From: Pseudomonas sp. C2B4
Lineage (GTDB): Bacteria > Pseudomonadota > Gammaproteobacteria > Pseudomonadales > Pseudomonadaceae
Assembly: GCF_013359695.1 (NCBI RefSeq)
Contig: NZ_JABFMU010000012.1
Span: forward strand, 51,191 to 115,190
Direction of reading: 5' to 3'
DNA length: 64,000 bases
This document shows positions 45,766 through 54,038 of this stretch, one piece after another. Below the pieces are notes generated by a model. That model saw only the letters and a list, made by a program, of their open reading frames with translations. It did not search any database and was not told where the DNA came from. Positions within the stretch are counted from its first letter, which is position 1. Each line of letters starts with the position of its first letter. Position numbers and translations under genes: made by a program.

Positions 45766-46890
45766 TTACGTAACCTTTGAGGGTTCCCGCGTGCGTTGTT
45801 GGGACTGGGGTTGCGGTTGCGGTTGCGCCCAGTTTTCCGGCAGGTTGATGTAGTCCACCAGCTCTCGCAACCGGCCATGGTCGCGGGCGTTGAAGGCAAA
45901 GGCCAGTCGAGCCAGATGGCTGAACTGCGCTTCATCGTGTTCTTCGCCGCTGTAGGCATGCTGGTGGAATTGGTCGCTCAGGCAGAGGTCGGCGAACGCC
46001 TCTTGCATGTGCTCGAGTGCCCGGTCACTGAGCTTGTGGTTCATGCGAATCAGGAACTGATGCTTGAGCCAGCGGCTGGAGTGGAAGTTGCTGTAGAACT
46101 GGTTGATGTGTTCGACGGCTTCCTCGGCACTGTATACCAGTCTCATCAGTTTCATGTCAGTGGGCAGGATGTAGCGATTTTCCTCCAGTTGCTGGTGGAT
46201 GAAGTCCAGCGCCCCTTGCCAGAATTTGCCACCCGGCGCATCCAGCAGCACCACGGGCACCAGCGGGCTTTTACCGGTCTGGATCAGTGTCAGTACCTCC
46301 AACGCTTCATCCAACGTGCCGAAACCACCTGGGCACAGTACCAGCGCATCGGCTTCCTTGACGAAGAACAGCTTGCGGGTAAAGAAGAAGTGGAAGGGCA
46401 GCAGGTTGGTCGTCCCGTTGACGGTGGGGTTGGCGTGCTGTTCGAAGGGCAGGGTGATGTTGAAGCCCAGGCTGTTCGCCAGCCCGGCACCTTCGTGAGC
46501 CGCTGCCATGATGCCTCCACCGGCACCGGTTATGACCATCATGTCCGAGCGTGTGAGCGCTGCACCGAGTTCCCGGGCCAGTGCATACAGCGGGTGTTCT
46601 ATGGGTGTGCGGGCGGAGCCGAACACCGTGACTTTGCGCCGCCCCTTGAACTGTTCCAGCACACGGAACGCGTGCTCCAGTTCCCGCAGGGCTTGCAGGG
46701 TGATCTTGGCATTCCAGCGGTTGTGGTCTTCCTGGGCCATGCGCAGCACGGTCAGGATCATGTCGCGGTAGATGGGGATGTTCGGGCTGTTGGGTGAAAC
46801 CAGGTTGAGTTGTTCTTCGACCTTGCTGATGAGGTCGTGGCCGCTTTCCTGAAAATGACGGCTAAGGAGGTCATTCGGTTGGTAAGGCAT
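45766..46890 (-). CDS. LOG-family nucleotide hydrolase-like protein
   Basis: 374 aa. The Rossmann-fold LOG/lysine-decarboxylase-like core contains GAGGGIMAAAHEGAGLA (residues ~121-137) and the signature PGGFGTLDEAL (~189-199). LOG proteins cleave ribose-5'-monophosphate from cytokinin-type nucleotides or act as purine nucleotide monophosphate nucleosidases. An extra ~85-residue N terminus and ~110-residue C terminus make it longer than plant-type LOG proteins (~200 aa). It ends in a low-complexity QPQPQPQSQQ tail encoded by a GGTTGC repeat. The real substrate is not evident. Confidence 0.82.
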   Translation of the reverse strand: MPYQPNDLLSRHFQESGHDLISKVEEQLNLVSPNSPNIPIYRDMILTVLRMAQEDHNRWNAKITLQALRELEHAFRVLEQFKGRRKVTVFGSARTPIEHPLYALARELGAALTRSDMMVITGAGGGIMAAAHEGAGLANSLGFNITLPFEQHANPTVNGTTNLLPFHFFFTRKLFFVKEADALVLCPGGFGTLDEALEVLTLIQTGKSPLVPVVLLDAPGGKFWQGALDFIHQQLEENRYILPTDMKLMRLVYSAEEAVEHINQFYSNFHSSRWLKHQFLIRMNHKLSDRALEHMQEAFADLCLSDQFHQHAYSGEEHDEAQFSHLARLAFAFNARDHGRLRELVDYINLPENWAQPQPQPQSQQRTREPSKVT

Positions 46891-47373
46891 TCAACTTCTC
46901 CTTCTGCACAGAACCCTCGGCCTCGACAAAACATGTGTCGACGCCACGACACTCCCTGTGTCGCTGTCTGCCCAGGCCCATGCCTGGGCGATCCACTCGA
47001 CCCGAATGGTCATCGGGTCATCCATACAGGCCCTGTTTTCCCTTGGATGAAAGAAACATTCTCACAGCACAACACGTAACGGACAGCTCCTTTCCTGCCC
47101 GGAAAAGTGAACGTGGATACCCTGAAATCTAGACCCTCGCAGTGATTTGCGCTTGCTTGATCATTGCGCTGCAAAGTCTTTCCTGGCAACCGCTTATTGA
47201 CGATTTGCAAGGTGGTTTCACCGCTCGTCTGAACGTGCGCCGCATGTCCTGCACTCTGATTTACTAAATTACAGGCAGCAAAAGACAACTTCGCGTCAAG
47301 GGCAGGGCGCAAGGGTAAAAGCGGTAGAAGGATTTATCGCTCAACGAGAGCGAGGTGCAAGGAGGCGGGATCC
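46891..47373. other. 483-bp gap with three consecutive hairpins
   Basis: No convincing gene in this divergent gap. Three perfect hairpins lie in 85 bp: GTGTCG-acgcca-CGACAC (46935-46952), GCCCAGGC-ccat-GCCTGGGC (46970-46989) and GACCCGA-atggtca-TCGGGTC (46999-47019). No T-run follows on either strand. The rest is AT-richer and may hold promoters for the LOG gene and the downstream 66-codon gene. Confidence 0.4.
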
Positions 47374-47574
47374 ATGGCCAGAGTCATTCTGGAAATAGAG
47401 ATCGATACGCAACTGTATCGACTGCTCAAATCGTCGGCCGAGACCAATCATGTGAGTCTCGAAGAGGAGTGCTGCCGACGACTGGAGGGGGCAGAGCGGC
47501 GCTCGCGCTATTTGCAGGCGTTATTGGCAGATCTGCGCGCCGAGGATGAACAGCGGCGCGCCAAATCCAGGTAA
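47374..47574 (+). CDS. Small ribbon-helix-helix-like protein
   Basis: 66 aa, preceded by AAGGAGGCGG (strong ribosome site). The first ~40 residues read as a beta strand (ARVILEIEID) followed by two helices with a turn (QLYRLLKSSAETNHVSLEEECCRRLEG), the pattern of a ribbon-helix-helix DNA-binding fold. The C-terminal helix is highly charged (LADLRAEDEQRRAKSR). I do not recognise a named family. It stands alone between two opposite genes and ends directly at the stop of the convergent PA3611-like gene. Confidence 0.65.
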   Translation: MARVILEIEIDTQLYRLLKSSAETNHVSLEEECCRRLEGAERRSRYLQALLADLRAEDEQRRAKSR

Positions 47575-48000
47575 TTACTTCTTCTTCACCGGTGTGGCTT
47601 TCGGGCAGTCCGATTCCTGGAAGCTTGCCGAGCCGACTGCGCGATTGGTTTTCACCTCGGTAAAGTCGTAACGCATGATCGCGCCTTTCTTCATCAGCTT
47701 GCGATACCCGTCGTTTCTGCAGACGGAGGCACCCAGCTGGAAGTACACCGCTTTCGGGTCGGCCCGCATCTTGTTGGCGTGGCTGCTTTGCACACTCAAG
47801 TGGTTGATCAACGTATTGCCTTCCACGGTGTAGCCCTGGTCAAGAATGTCTTCGTTGATGGCCCGTGGCGTGCCGACGCTGCTTTGTGCGGCGACGTTTC
47901 GCAGCTCTTTGTTCAGATTCTGCTCGCTCAAGGACGCAGCCTGAGCATTGAAGGACGACACCAGCAGAATGGCAGCGGTGGGAACGATAAGGCGCAGCAT
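47575..48000 (-). CDS. PA3611-family secreted protein
   Basis: 141 aa. A signal peptide (MLRLIVPTAAILLVSSFNAQA|A) is followed by a small mature domain with two cysteines (SVCRNDGY, ESDCPK) that may form a disulfide. The sequence strongly resembles P. aeruginosa PA3611, described as a quorum-sensing-regulated virulence factor (ASLSEQNLNKELRNVAAQSS, GTPRAINEDILDQGYTVEGN). Function here is unknown; periplasmic or secreted. The C terminus is basic (PVKKK). A frame running 294 codons further upstream is a shadow of the opposite gene. Confidence 0.85.
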   Translation of the reverse strand: MLRLIVPTAAILLVSSFNAQAASLSEQNLNKELRNVAAQSSVGTPRAINEDILDQGYTVEGNTLINHLSVQSSHANKMRADPKAVYFQLGASVCRNDGYRKLMKKGAIMRYDFTEVKTNRAVGSASFQESDCPKATPVKKK

Positions 48001-48186
48001 GAAACTCTCCTGGTTCAGTGACTGGTGGTTCGACCAGCCACGTGACTGTGCGTTCAGTGGCGGCGAATTATAGGGGAGCCCGTCTGGACGGTACAGGCTT
48101 GTGCCGACCGCTCTGGTAAACTGCCGGCCTTTATTGCCCTGAGTGCTATTCGTGTCGAGTTTCCCTGTCTGCCGGTGTTGTCCCCG

Positions 48187-48930
48187 ATGAACCATGCTCC
48201 CAACGCCGTAGCCCGCCTGCGCGATCAACGCGAAGACGAAGGCATCAAGCCGATTCAGGCCCGTGGCTGGCGCGCAACACGTTGCCGTGCCTGCCGTGTG
48301 ATCGAGAGCCATTGCCTGTGCGCCTGGCGCCCGCAGGTCGAGGCCCGTTCCGGGGTGTGCCTGATCATGACCGGCAAGGAAGTGTTCAAGCCGAGCAACA
48401 CCGGTTGGTTGATCGCCGACGTGGTGCGCGATAACCACGCGTTCATCTGGTCTCGGACTGACGTCGATCAGCAGTTGCTGGCATTGTTGTCCGATCCGCA
48501 ATGGCAACCTTACCTGGTATTTCCCGGCGAGTATGTCGAGCCCGAGCGCGTCACCCACAGCGTGGCGGTTGATAGCGCCAAGCGTCCGCTGTTCATTCTG
48601 TTGGACGCGACGTGGACCGAAGCGCGGAAGATTTTCCGCAAAAGCCCCTATTTCGACAGGTTGCCGATCCTCAGTCTGCTGCCCGAAAAACTCTCCCGCT
48701 ATCAATTGCGCCGATCGACCCGAAGCGAACATCTGTGCACCGCGGAAGTCGCGGCGCTGTGCCTTGATCTGGCCGGCGATGTACAGGCGGCAACGGCACT
48801 GGATGCCTATTTCGATGTGTTCAGCCAGCATTACCTCGATGCCAAGCGGCAACTTGAAATGAACGTTGAAACGCCGGCCCATGCCGAGCTACTGCCATTT
48901 GTGCAGAGTGTCGCCCCTGTCATGGGCTGA
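48187..48930 (+). CDS. tapT: tRNA-uridine aminocarboxypropyltransferase (DTW domain), TapT-like
   Basis: 247 aa from ATG 48187 (an in-frame GTG at 48175 is an alternative; neither has a good ribosome site). A zinc-type cysteine cluster RCRACRVIESHCLCAW and the DTW motif LLDATWTEARKIF (about residue 140), plus YQLRRSTRSEHLCTAE, define the family. The enzyme transfers the aminocarboxypropyl group of SAM to U47 of tRNA (acp3U). Named by similarity to E. coli TapT (YfiP). Confidence 0.85.
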   Translation: MNHAPNAVARLRDQREDEGIKPIQARGWRATRCRACRVIESHCLCAWRPQVEARSGVCLIMTGKEVFKPSNTGWLIADVVRDNHAFIWSRTDVDQQLLALLSDPQWQPYLVFPGEYVEPERVTHSVAVDSAKRPLFILLDATWTEARKIFRKSPYFDRLPILSLLPEKLSRYQLRRSTRSEHLCTAEVAALCLDLAGDVQAATALDAYFDVFSQHYLDAKRQLEMNVETPAHAELLPFVQSVAPVMG

Positions 48931-49120
48931 TTGTCGCCCATACTGCAAAAGTCTGTGCTGGCCATGTGGCTTGACCACCCCGGCTTCGCTGGGCATGCTT
49001 GGCGCCGATTGGGGCGCGGCCAAAGTTTGATACGCCGTGTGTATTGGTGTTGAACGTGCCCTGTTGGTGCAGCTGCGTGGCTGCGCCTCGAGTTGTTTGA
49101 AAAACAGGATCATTTGAAAT

Positions 49121-49771
49121 ATGGCCACATACGAAATCCTGATTGCCGATGACCACCCGCTTTTTCGTTCCGCCTTGCATCAAGCGTTGACCCTGGGGCT
49201 TGGCCCGGATGTCCGCCTGGTGGAAGTGGCGAGCATTGCCGAACTGGAAACCCGCCTGACCGAAAAGTCCGACTGGGATCTGGTCCTGCTGGATCTGAAC
49301 ATGCCGGGGGCCTACGGTTTTTCCGGACTGGTGCTGTTGCGTGGTCAGTACCCGCAGATTCCGGTGGTGATGGTCTCAGCCCAGGAGGAAGCCTCGGTGA
49401 TGGTCAAGTCCCGGGAATTCGGTGCCAGCGGCTTTATTCCCAAGTCCAGTGACCTGAGCGTGATCCAGAAAGCGGTGCGTGCCGTACTGGATGGCGACGT
49501 GTACTGGCCACCGCAAGCGTTCGAAGCAGTCAGTGTTTCCGATGAAGCCAAGGCCGCCAGTGAAGGCCTTGCCAGCCTGACACCCCAGCAGTTCCGGGTC
49601 TTGACCATGGTCTGCGAAGGTTTGCTGAATAAGCAGATCGCCTATGAATTGAGTGTTTCCGAAGCGACCATCAAGGCTCACGTGACCGCGATTTTCCGTA
49701 AACTGAACGTGCGAACCCGAACCCAGGCGGCGTTGCTCCTGCAACAACTTGAGTCAATTTCGAGCCACTGA
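49121..49771 (+). CDS. erdR: LuxR-type response regulator, ErdR-like
   Basis: 216 aa. Receiver domain with phospho-acceptor Asp58 (LVLLDLNMPG), acidic pocket ADDHPLF at the N terminus and Lys in IPKSS. The C-terminal LuxR helix-turn-helix reads LTPQQFRVLTMVCEGLLNKQIAYELSVSEATIKAHV. It matches the P. aeruginosa ErdR (PA3604) in sequence and neighbours (dgkA), where it controls ethanol/acetate oxidation genes. No cognate kinase is adjacent. Confidence 0.85.
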   Translation: MATYEILIADDHPLFRSALHQALTLGLGPDVRLVEVASIAELETRLTEKSDWDLVLLDLNMPGAYGFSGLVLLRGQYPQIPVVMVSAQEEASVMVKSREFGASGFIPKSSDLSVIQKAVRAVLDGDVYWPPQAFEAVSVSDEAKAASEGLASLTPQQFRVLTMVCEGLLNKQIAYELSVSEATIKAHVTAIFRKLNVRTRTQAALLLQQLESISSH

Positions 49772-49846
49772 GGGTTGGCATCTTCACGCTTTTTTGACTT
49801 TGGTTAATCTAGCTTTCCCACTCCTTTTTGGTCAGTTGCCTACTCT

Positions 49847-50209
49847 ATGTCCCCTTTCAAAGGCCAGACCGGCCTGAAACGCATCCTCAACGCCTCCGGC
49901 TATTCCTTTGATGGCCTGCGCGCTGCCTTTACTGGCGAAGCGGCTTTCCGGCAACTGGTGTTGCTCAACGTCATTCTGATTCCCTTGTCGTTCTTTCTTA
50001 ACGTCAGCCGTGTCGAGCAGGCGCTGTTGATTGCGGTCTGCCTGCTGGCCTTGATTGTCGAATTGCTCAATTCGGCCGTGGAAGCGGCCATCGACCGCAT
50101 CTCTCTTGAGCGGCATCCGCTGTCGAAGAACGCCAAGGACATGGGCAGCGCCGCACAACTGGTGGCATTGACCATGATCGCGCTGGTGTGGGCGGTGATT
50201 CTGCTTTAA
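49847..50209 (+). CDS. dgkA: Diacylglycerol kinase
   Basis: 120 aa integral membrane enzyme phosphorylating diacylglycerol to phosphatidate, recycling lipid from membrane-derived glucan or LPS modification. Three membrane helices (for example LVLLNVILIPLSFFL and ALLIAVCLLALIVE) and the signature VELLNSAVEAAIDR near residue 71. The catalytic/metal Glu motif GEAAFRQ is present. The stop overlaps the convergent finR stop region by 4 bp. Confidence 0.95.
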   Translation: MSPFKGQTGLKRILNASGYSFDGLRAAFTGEAAFRQLVLLNVILIPLSFFLNVSRVEQALLIAVCLLALIVELLNSAVEAAIDRISLERHPLSKNAKDMGSAAQLVALTMIALVWAVILL

Positions 50210-51132
50210 GCGATGGTTGGCAGCACGATTTCGTCGCTGCGCTGGACCCCGGCGGTGAAAGCGCGGCACAAATCGAGAAACTCGCGCATCGCTGACGTCT
50301 GGTACTTCTGTTTGTGCCAGATGAAGTAGAACTGCCGGGCCAGGTCCAGGTCCGGCGTCTCTACCGGCACCAGGCTGCCGCGGCGGAACGCATCCCGCAG
50401 CGCCAATCGCGAGATACAGCCAATCCCCAGGCCCGACTCCACCGCGCGTTTGATCGCTTCGGTGTGCTCCAGTTCCAGGCGAATGTTCAGCGCACGATGG
50501 TGATGACGCATGGCCTGATCGAACGTCAGCCGTGTCCCCGATCCTTGCTCACGCAGAATCCAGGCCTCGTGGCTCAACTCGTCCATGGTTGCAGTGCCGC
50601 GTTGGGCCAGTGGATGCTGGGGGGCGCAAAACACCACCAGTTCATCCTCGACCCAGCTCTGCACTTCGATGTCCGGGTGGCTGCAGTCGCCTTCGATCAG
50701 ACCCAGATCAATTTCGTAGTGGGCCACTTGTTGCACAATATTGGCGGTGTTCTGCACATGGAGCTTTACCTGGCTTTCCGGGTGGCGTTGCATGAAACCA
50801 CCGATCAACAGGGTCGCCAGGTAATTGCCGATGGTCAGGGTCGCGCCCACCGCCAGTGAGCCGAATCCGGACTTGCCGTTGAGCAGGTCTTCGATTTCCT
50901 TGGCCTGATCGAGCATGGCGACCGCTTGCGGAAGCAGTTGCTTGCCGAGGGCGTTGAGGCTCAGCCGCTTGCCGGCACGGTCGAACAGCTGGCAGCTCGA
51001 CTGGCGCTCCAGTTCGGTGATCGACGTGCTCGCTGCCGATTGCGAAAGGTTGAGCAGGCCCGCGGCACGGGACACGCTTTCCTGCTGGGCGACGGCGACG
51101 AAAACTTGAAGTTGACGGAGAGTAAATCGCAT
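50206..51132 (-). CDS. finR: LysR-family regulator FinR
   Basis: 308 aa. N-terminal helix-turn-helix (AVAQQESVSRAAGLLNLSQSAASTSITELER) with start MRFTLRQLQVF at 51132; an upstream frame extension of 48 codons is unsupported. Divergent from fpr with a 133-bp shared region, the arrangement known for FinR, which activates fpr under superoxide/oxidative stress. The gap contains AT-rich stretches suitable for LysR binding. Confidence 0.85.
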   Translation of the reverse strand: MRFTLRQLQVFVAVAQQESVSRAAGLLNLSQSAASTSITELERQSSCQLFDRAGKRLSLNALGKQLLPQAVAMLDQAKEIEDLLNGKSGFGSLAVGATLTIGNYLATLLIGGFMQRHPESQVKLHVQNTANIVQQVAHYEIDLGLIEGDCSHPDIEVQSWVEDELVVFCAPQHPLAQRGTATMDELSHEAWILREQGSGTRLTFDQAMRHHHRALNIRLELEHTEAIKRAVESGLGIGCISRLALRDAFRRGSLVPVETPDLDLARQFYFIWHKQKYQTSAMREFLDLCRAFTAGVQRSDEIVLPTIA

Positions 51133-51265
51133 ATCGATATAACCGATAACCCTTATCTTAATAATCCATTTAACAGATATTGTGACTGCCATTAGAATGC
51201 GATGCAATTGCGCGCCGTTCATCGAGTGCGGAGCATGCGCAGACAATCTCCAGGAGTCCCCGTAC

Positions 51266-52045
51266 ATGAGCAACATGAACCACGAGCGTGTCCTCAGTGT
51301 TCATCACTGGAACGACACTCTGTTCAGCTTCAAGTGCACCCGTGATCCGGGTCTGCGCTTCGAGAACGGTCAGTTCGTGATGATCGGCCTGCAACAACCC
51401 AATGGCCGCCCGCTTATGCGCGCTTACTCGATTGCCAGCCCGAACTGGGAAGAGCATCTCGAGTTCTTCAGCATCAAGGTGCCTGATGGTCCGCTGACTT
51501 CCCAGCTGCAGCATCTGAAGGAAGGCGACGAGATCATTATCAGCAAGAAGCCTACCGGCACGCTGGTGCTGGATGACTTGAAGCCTGGCAAACATTTGTA
51601 CCTGCTCAGCACCGGTACCGGCCTGGCGCCGTTCATGAGCGTCATCCAGGACCCGGAAACCTACGAGCGTTTCGAAAAAGTGATCCTGTGCCACGGCGTG
51701 CGTTACGTCAACGAAGTCGCCTATCGCGAGTTCATCACCGAGCACTTGCCGCAGAACGAATTCTTCGGCGAGGCCCTGCGTGACAAGTTGATCTACTACC
51801 CGACCGTGACCCGCGAGCCGTTCGAGAACGAAGGTCGCCTGACCGACCTGATGCGCAGCGGCAAGCTGTTCAGCGACATCGGCCTGCCGCCGATCAACCC
51901 GCAGGACGACCGTGCCATGCTGTGCGGCAGCCCGAGCATGCTCGACGAGACCAGCGAAGTGCTGAACAGCTTCGGCCTGAAAGTCTCGCCGCGGATGCGC
52001 GAGCCGGGTGACTACCTGATCGAGCGTGCGTTCGTAGAGAAATAA
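51266..52045 (+). CDS. fpr: Ferredoxin-NADP+ reductase
   Basis: 259 aa. It transfers electrons between NADPH and ferredoxin/flavodoxin. FAD-binding RAYSIASPNW (about residue 51), NADP-binding LLSTGTGLAPFMSV (~113-126) and the C-terminal end ERAFVEK fit the bacterial subclass I enzymes. GGAG precedes the start at 51266; an in-frame upstream start at 51182 is unlikely. Regulated by the divergent finR. Confidence 0.95.
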   Translation: MSNMNHERVLSVHHWNDTLFSFKCTRDPGLRFENGQFVMIGLQQPNGRPLMRAYSIASPNWEEHLEFFSIKVPDGPLTSQLQHLKEGDEIIISKKPTGTLVLDDLKPGKHLYLLSTGTGLAPFMSVIQDPETYERFEKVILCHGVRYVNEVAYREFITEHLPQNEFFGEALRDKLIYYPTVTREPFENEGRLTDLMRSGKLFSDIGLPPINPQDDRAMLCGSPSMLDETSEVLNSFGLKVSPRMREPGDYLIERAFVEK

Positions 52046-52073
52046 GCGCACTGCTCAACGGCTGTGCTTTACC

Positions 52074-52163
52074 TGTGGGAGCGAACCTGCTCGCGAAGAG
52101 GATGTATCGGTCAGCATTGATGTTGACTGACACGCCCCTTTCGCGAGCAGCCTCGCTCCCACA
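52074..52163. repeat. Inverted REP pair (fpr-trmO gap)
   Basis: Units 52074-52098 (TGTGGGAGCGAACCTGCTCG...) and 52138-52163 (CTTTCGCGAGCAGCCTCGCTCC...) in opposite orientation. Each has one base change from the consensus core (AACCTG, CAGCCT), i.e. partly degenerate. Confidence 0.88.
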
Positions 52164-52177
52164 GTCGTTTATGGCGT

Positions 52178-52876
52178 TCAAGCCTTTGCGGGAATGACTT
52201 CGAGCACTCGAATCGAATCCGGCGTCGGGTAATGCCAGCGCACATCCAGATCCCAGAATTGCGCGCCATATTCCCGTTCCGGCGCGGGTGACTGATACGC
52301 CGGACGCGGATCCTGCGCCAGGCATTGCTCAATCAGCTCAACCAACGGCTCTGCAAGGCGCTGAGCGTGCCCGTGAGCCTGTTGCAACGCGTTATCCGTC
52401 CACTGCACGGGAATCAACTGCGGCGCGGCGCTGGCGATGCTGTTGGAGGCGCTGTCGATGATGTCGGCGTAAGGCACGTAAGGCTTGATGTCGAGAATCG
52501 GCGTGCCATCCAGCAGGTCGATACCGGATATCCACAAGCGATCGGCTTCGACCTTATCCAGTTTGACAACGGATTGGCCAATGCCGTTGGGGCGGTGGGT
52601 GGCGCGGGTGGCAAACACGCCCATGGACTTGTTGCCGCCCAGGCGAGGCGGTCGGACTTTCAGGCGTGGCTTTTCTTCCAGGGCCTGATGAAACAGGAAC
52701 AGCAGCCAGACATGGCTGACCTGTTCCAGACCCTGCACGGCATCGCCCTGATCGAATGGCGCCACCAGTTCCAGAACACCGCGCGCGGCCGGGGCCAGTT
52801 GCGGTTGTCGCGGGATGGCGAACTTCTCCTTGAAGCAGGAGCGTACGAAGCCGATGGGGGAGACGCTGTAGGTCAT
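52178..52876 (-). CDS. trmO: tRNA (t6A37) N6-methyltransferase TrmO
   Basis: 232 aa, starting at 52876 (MTYSVSPIGFVRSCFKEKF). SAM-dependent beta-barrel enzyme methylating N6-threonylcarbamoyladenosine at tRNA-Thr position 37. The conserved VSHVWLLFLFH and FATRATHRPNGIGQSVVKL motifs and the C-terminal domain are visible. A 69-codon open extension upstream consists of REP sequence, so the later start is clear. Also named tsaA. Confidence 0.92.
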   Translation of the reverse strand: MTYSVSPIGFVRSCFKEKFAIPRQPQLAPAARGVLELVAPFDQGDAVQGLEQVSHVWLLFLFHQALEEKPRLKVRPPRLGGNKSMGVFATRATHRPNGIGQSVVKLDKVEADRLWISGIDLLDGTPILDIKPYVPYADIIDSASNSIASAAPQLIPVQWTDNALQQAHGHAQRLAEPLVELIEQCLAQDPRPAYQSPAPEREYGAQFWDLDVRWHYPTPDSIRVLEVIPAKA

Positions 52877-52950
52877 GGTTGGTGATCGAGGCGGGAAGAG
52901 GCGGGCATGATAACCCGATCGACCACGGCATCGGTGGTGCCTGTCACTCC

Positions 52951-53051
52951 GCCTTCGCGAGCAGGCTCGCTCCCACAGTAGCGCTCGGTCGTCGGCCACA
53001 GATTTTGTGAACAAAGAAAATCCCTGTGGGAGCGAGCCTGCTCGCGAAGGC
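52951..53051. repeat. Inverted REP pair (trmO-rhlG gap)
   Basis: Units 52951-52977 (GCCTTCGCGAGCAGGCTCGC...) and 53025-53051 (TGTGGGAGCGAGCCTGCTCG...), reverse complements 47 bp apart. Confidence 0.93.
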
Positions 53052-53063
53052 CGCACCGCCGAT

Positions 53064-53834
53064 CTAGAGGCTAAAACCGCCATCCAGCGGAATGATATTC
53101 CCGGTCATGTAAGCCCCTGCCGTACTCGCCAGACTGATCGCCAGCGCTGCCATCTCTTCCTCGCGACCCCAGCGCTTCATCGGGATCAGCGCGGTATCTT
53201 GTGCCAAGGCCTGTTCATCATTGCCGATGTGTTGGGTCATCTTGCTCGGGAAGCGCCCAGGGGCGATGACGTTGACGTTGATATGCTGGCTCACCAGTTC
53301 CCGTGCCAATATCCGCGACAGCTGATGCAGGGCCGCTTTGCTGGGCCCGTAGGCATACGCCTGTTCGCCAAAGGATGAAATTCCGGCCACCGAGCCGATG
53401 TTAATGACCCGCGCCGGATTCGCCGGGGAGCCGGCCTTGCGCAGTAGTGGCAGGAATTGCTGGATGCAGTTGAATACCGACGTCACATTGAGCTGCATGA
53501 CCTTTTCCCAGCCCTTGATCGGGTAGTTCTCCAAGGGCGCCCCCCACGTGGTGCCGGCGTTGTTGACCAGAATGTCGAGGTGGGTGATGTGCTCGCCCAT
53601 TCGCGTGGCCAATTGCAGCACGCCTTCTTCAGTGGCCAGGTTGGCCGCCACGCCATGGCAACGTCCAAGCAAGCCGAGTTCGTCAGCGGTTTGCTGGCAA
53701 GCTTCGGCATCGCGGGCGCAGACGTACACGGTAGCGCCTGCCTCGACGTAGGCCTTCGCGATCATTTTGCCAATACCACGGGTGCCGCCGGTCACCAGAG
53801 CGGTGCGGCCTTGCAGGGAGAAGTAGGGATGCAT
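53064..53834 (-). CDS. rhlG: Short-chain dehydrogenase/reductase, RhlG-like
   Basis: 256 aa NADP(H)-dependent reductase. Cofactor motif TGGTRGIGK (residues ~16-24), NNAG (~89), catalytic Ser/Tyr/Lys in IGSVAG and YAYGPSKAALHQL. Very close to P. aeruginosa RhlG (MHPYFSL start, VINIGSVAGIS, INVNVIAPGRFPS). In that species RhlG has been proposed to reduce beta-ketoacyl-ACP for rhamnolipid/PHA precursors, though this role is debated. No rhamnolipid genes are seen here. Confidence 0.85.
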   Translation of the reverse strand: MHPYFSLQGRTALVTGGTRGIGKMIAKAYVEAGATVYVCARDAEACQQTADELGLLGRCHGVAANLATEEGVLQLATRMGEHITHLDILVNNAGTTWGAPLENYPIKGWEKVMQLNVTSVFNCIQQFLPLLRKAGSPANPARVINIGSVAGISSFGEQAYAYGPSKAALHQLSRILARELVSQHINVNVIAPGRFPSKMTQHIGNDEQALAQDTALIPMKRWGREEEMAALAISLASTAGAYMTGNIIPLDGGFSL

Positions 53835-53929
53835 GGCGAGTCCTGAGAGCTGAGGGTCTTTACACCCTAGTCGTCAGCCGCGAAAAGCGGAGCCACTATT
53901 TTTGCGGGGAATGGAGGGCCATTCGGTCG

Positions 53930-54029
53930 TGTAGGAGCGAGCTTGCTCGCGATGGATTCGAGAACGCCGCGTTTATCCCGAAAGCCCGCGTTATCGTTTT
54001 CGACCATCGCGAGCAAGCTCGCTCCTACA
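53930..54029. repeat. Second-class REP pair (rhlG-DUF1456 gap)
   Basis: Units 53930-53955 (TGTAGGAGCGAGCTTGCTCG...) and 54004-54029 (the reverse complement, ending ...CTCGCTCCTACA). The stem differs from the other REPs (AGCTTGCT core and TAGGAG arm), so this is a distinct REP subclass. Confidence 0.92.
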
Positions 54030-54038
54030 GGGGGCCGT

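Noticed and set aside
45808..45826. GGTTGC hexamer repeat at the LOG gene 3' end as a phase-variation switch
   Set aside because: A 6-bp unit keeps the reading frame whatever the copy number, with only about three copies; it just encodes the QPQPQ tail.
47010..47312. 100-codon minus-strand frame in the gap upstream of the LOG gene
   Set aside because: No ribosome site of note and no recognisable domain; the region reads better as non-coding with hairpins.
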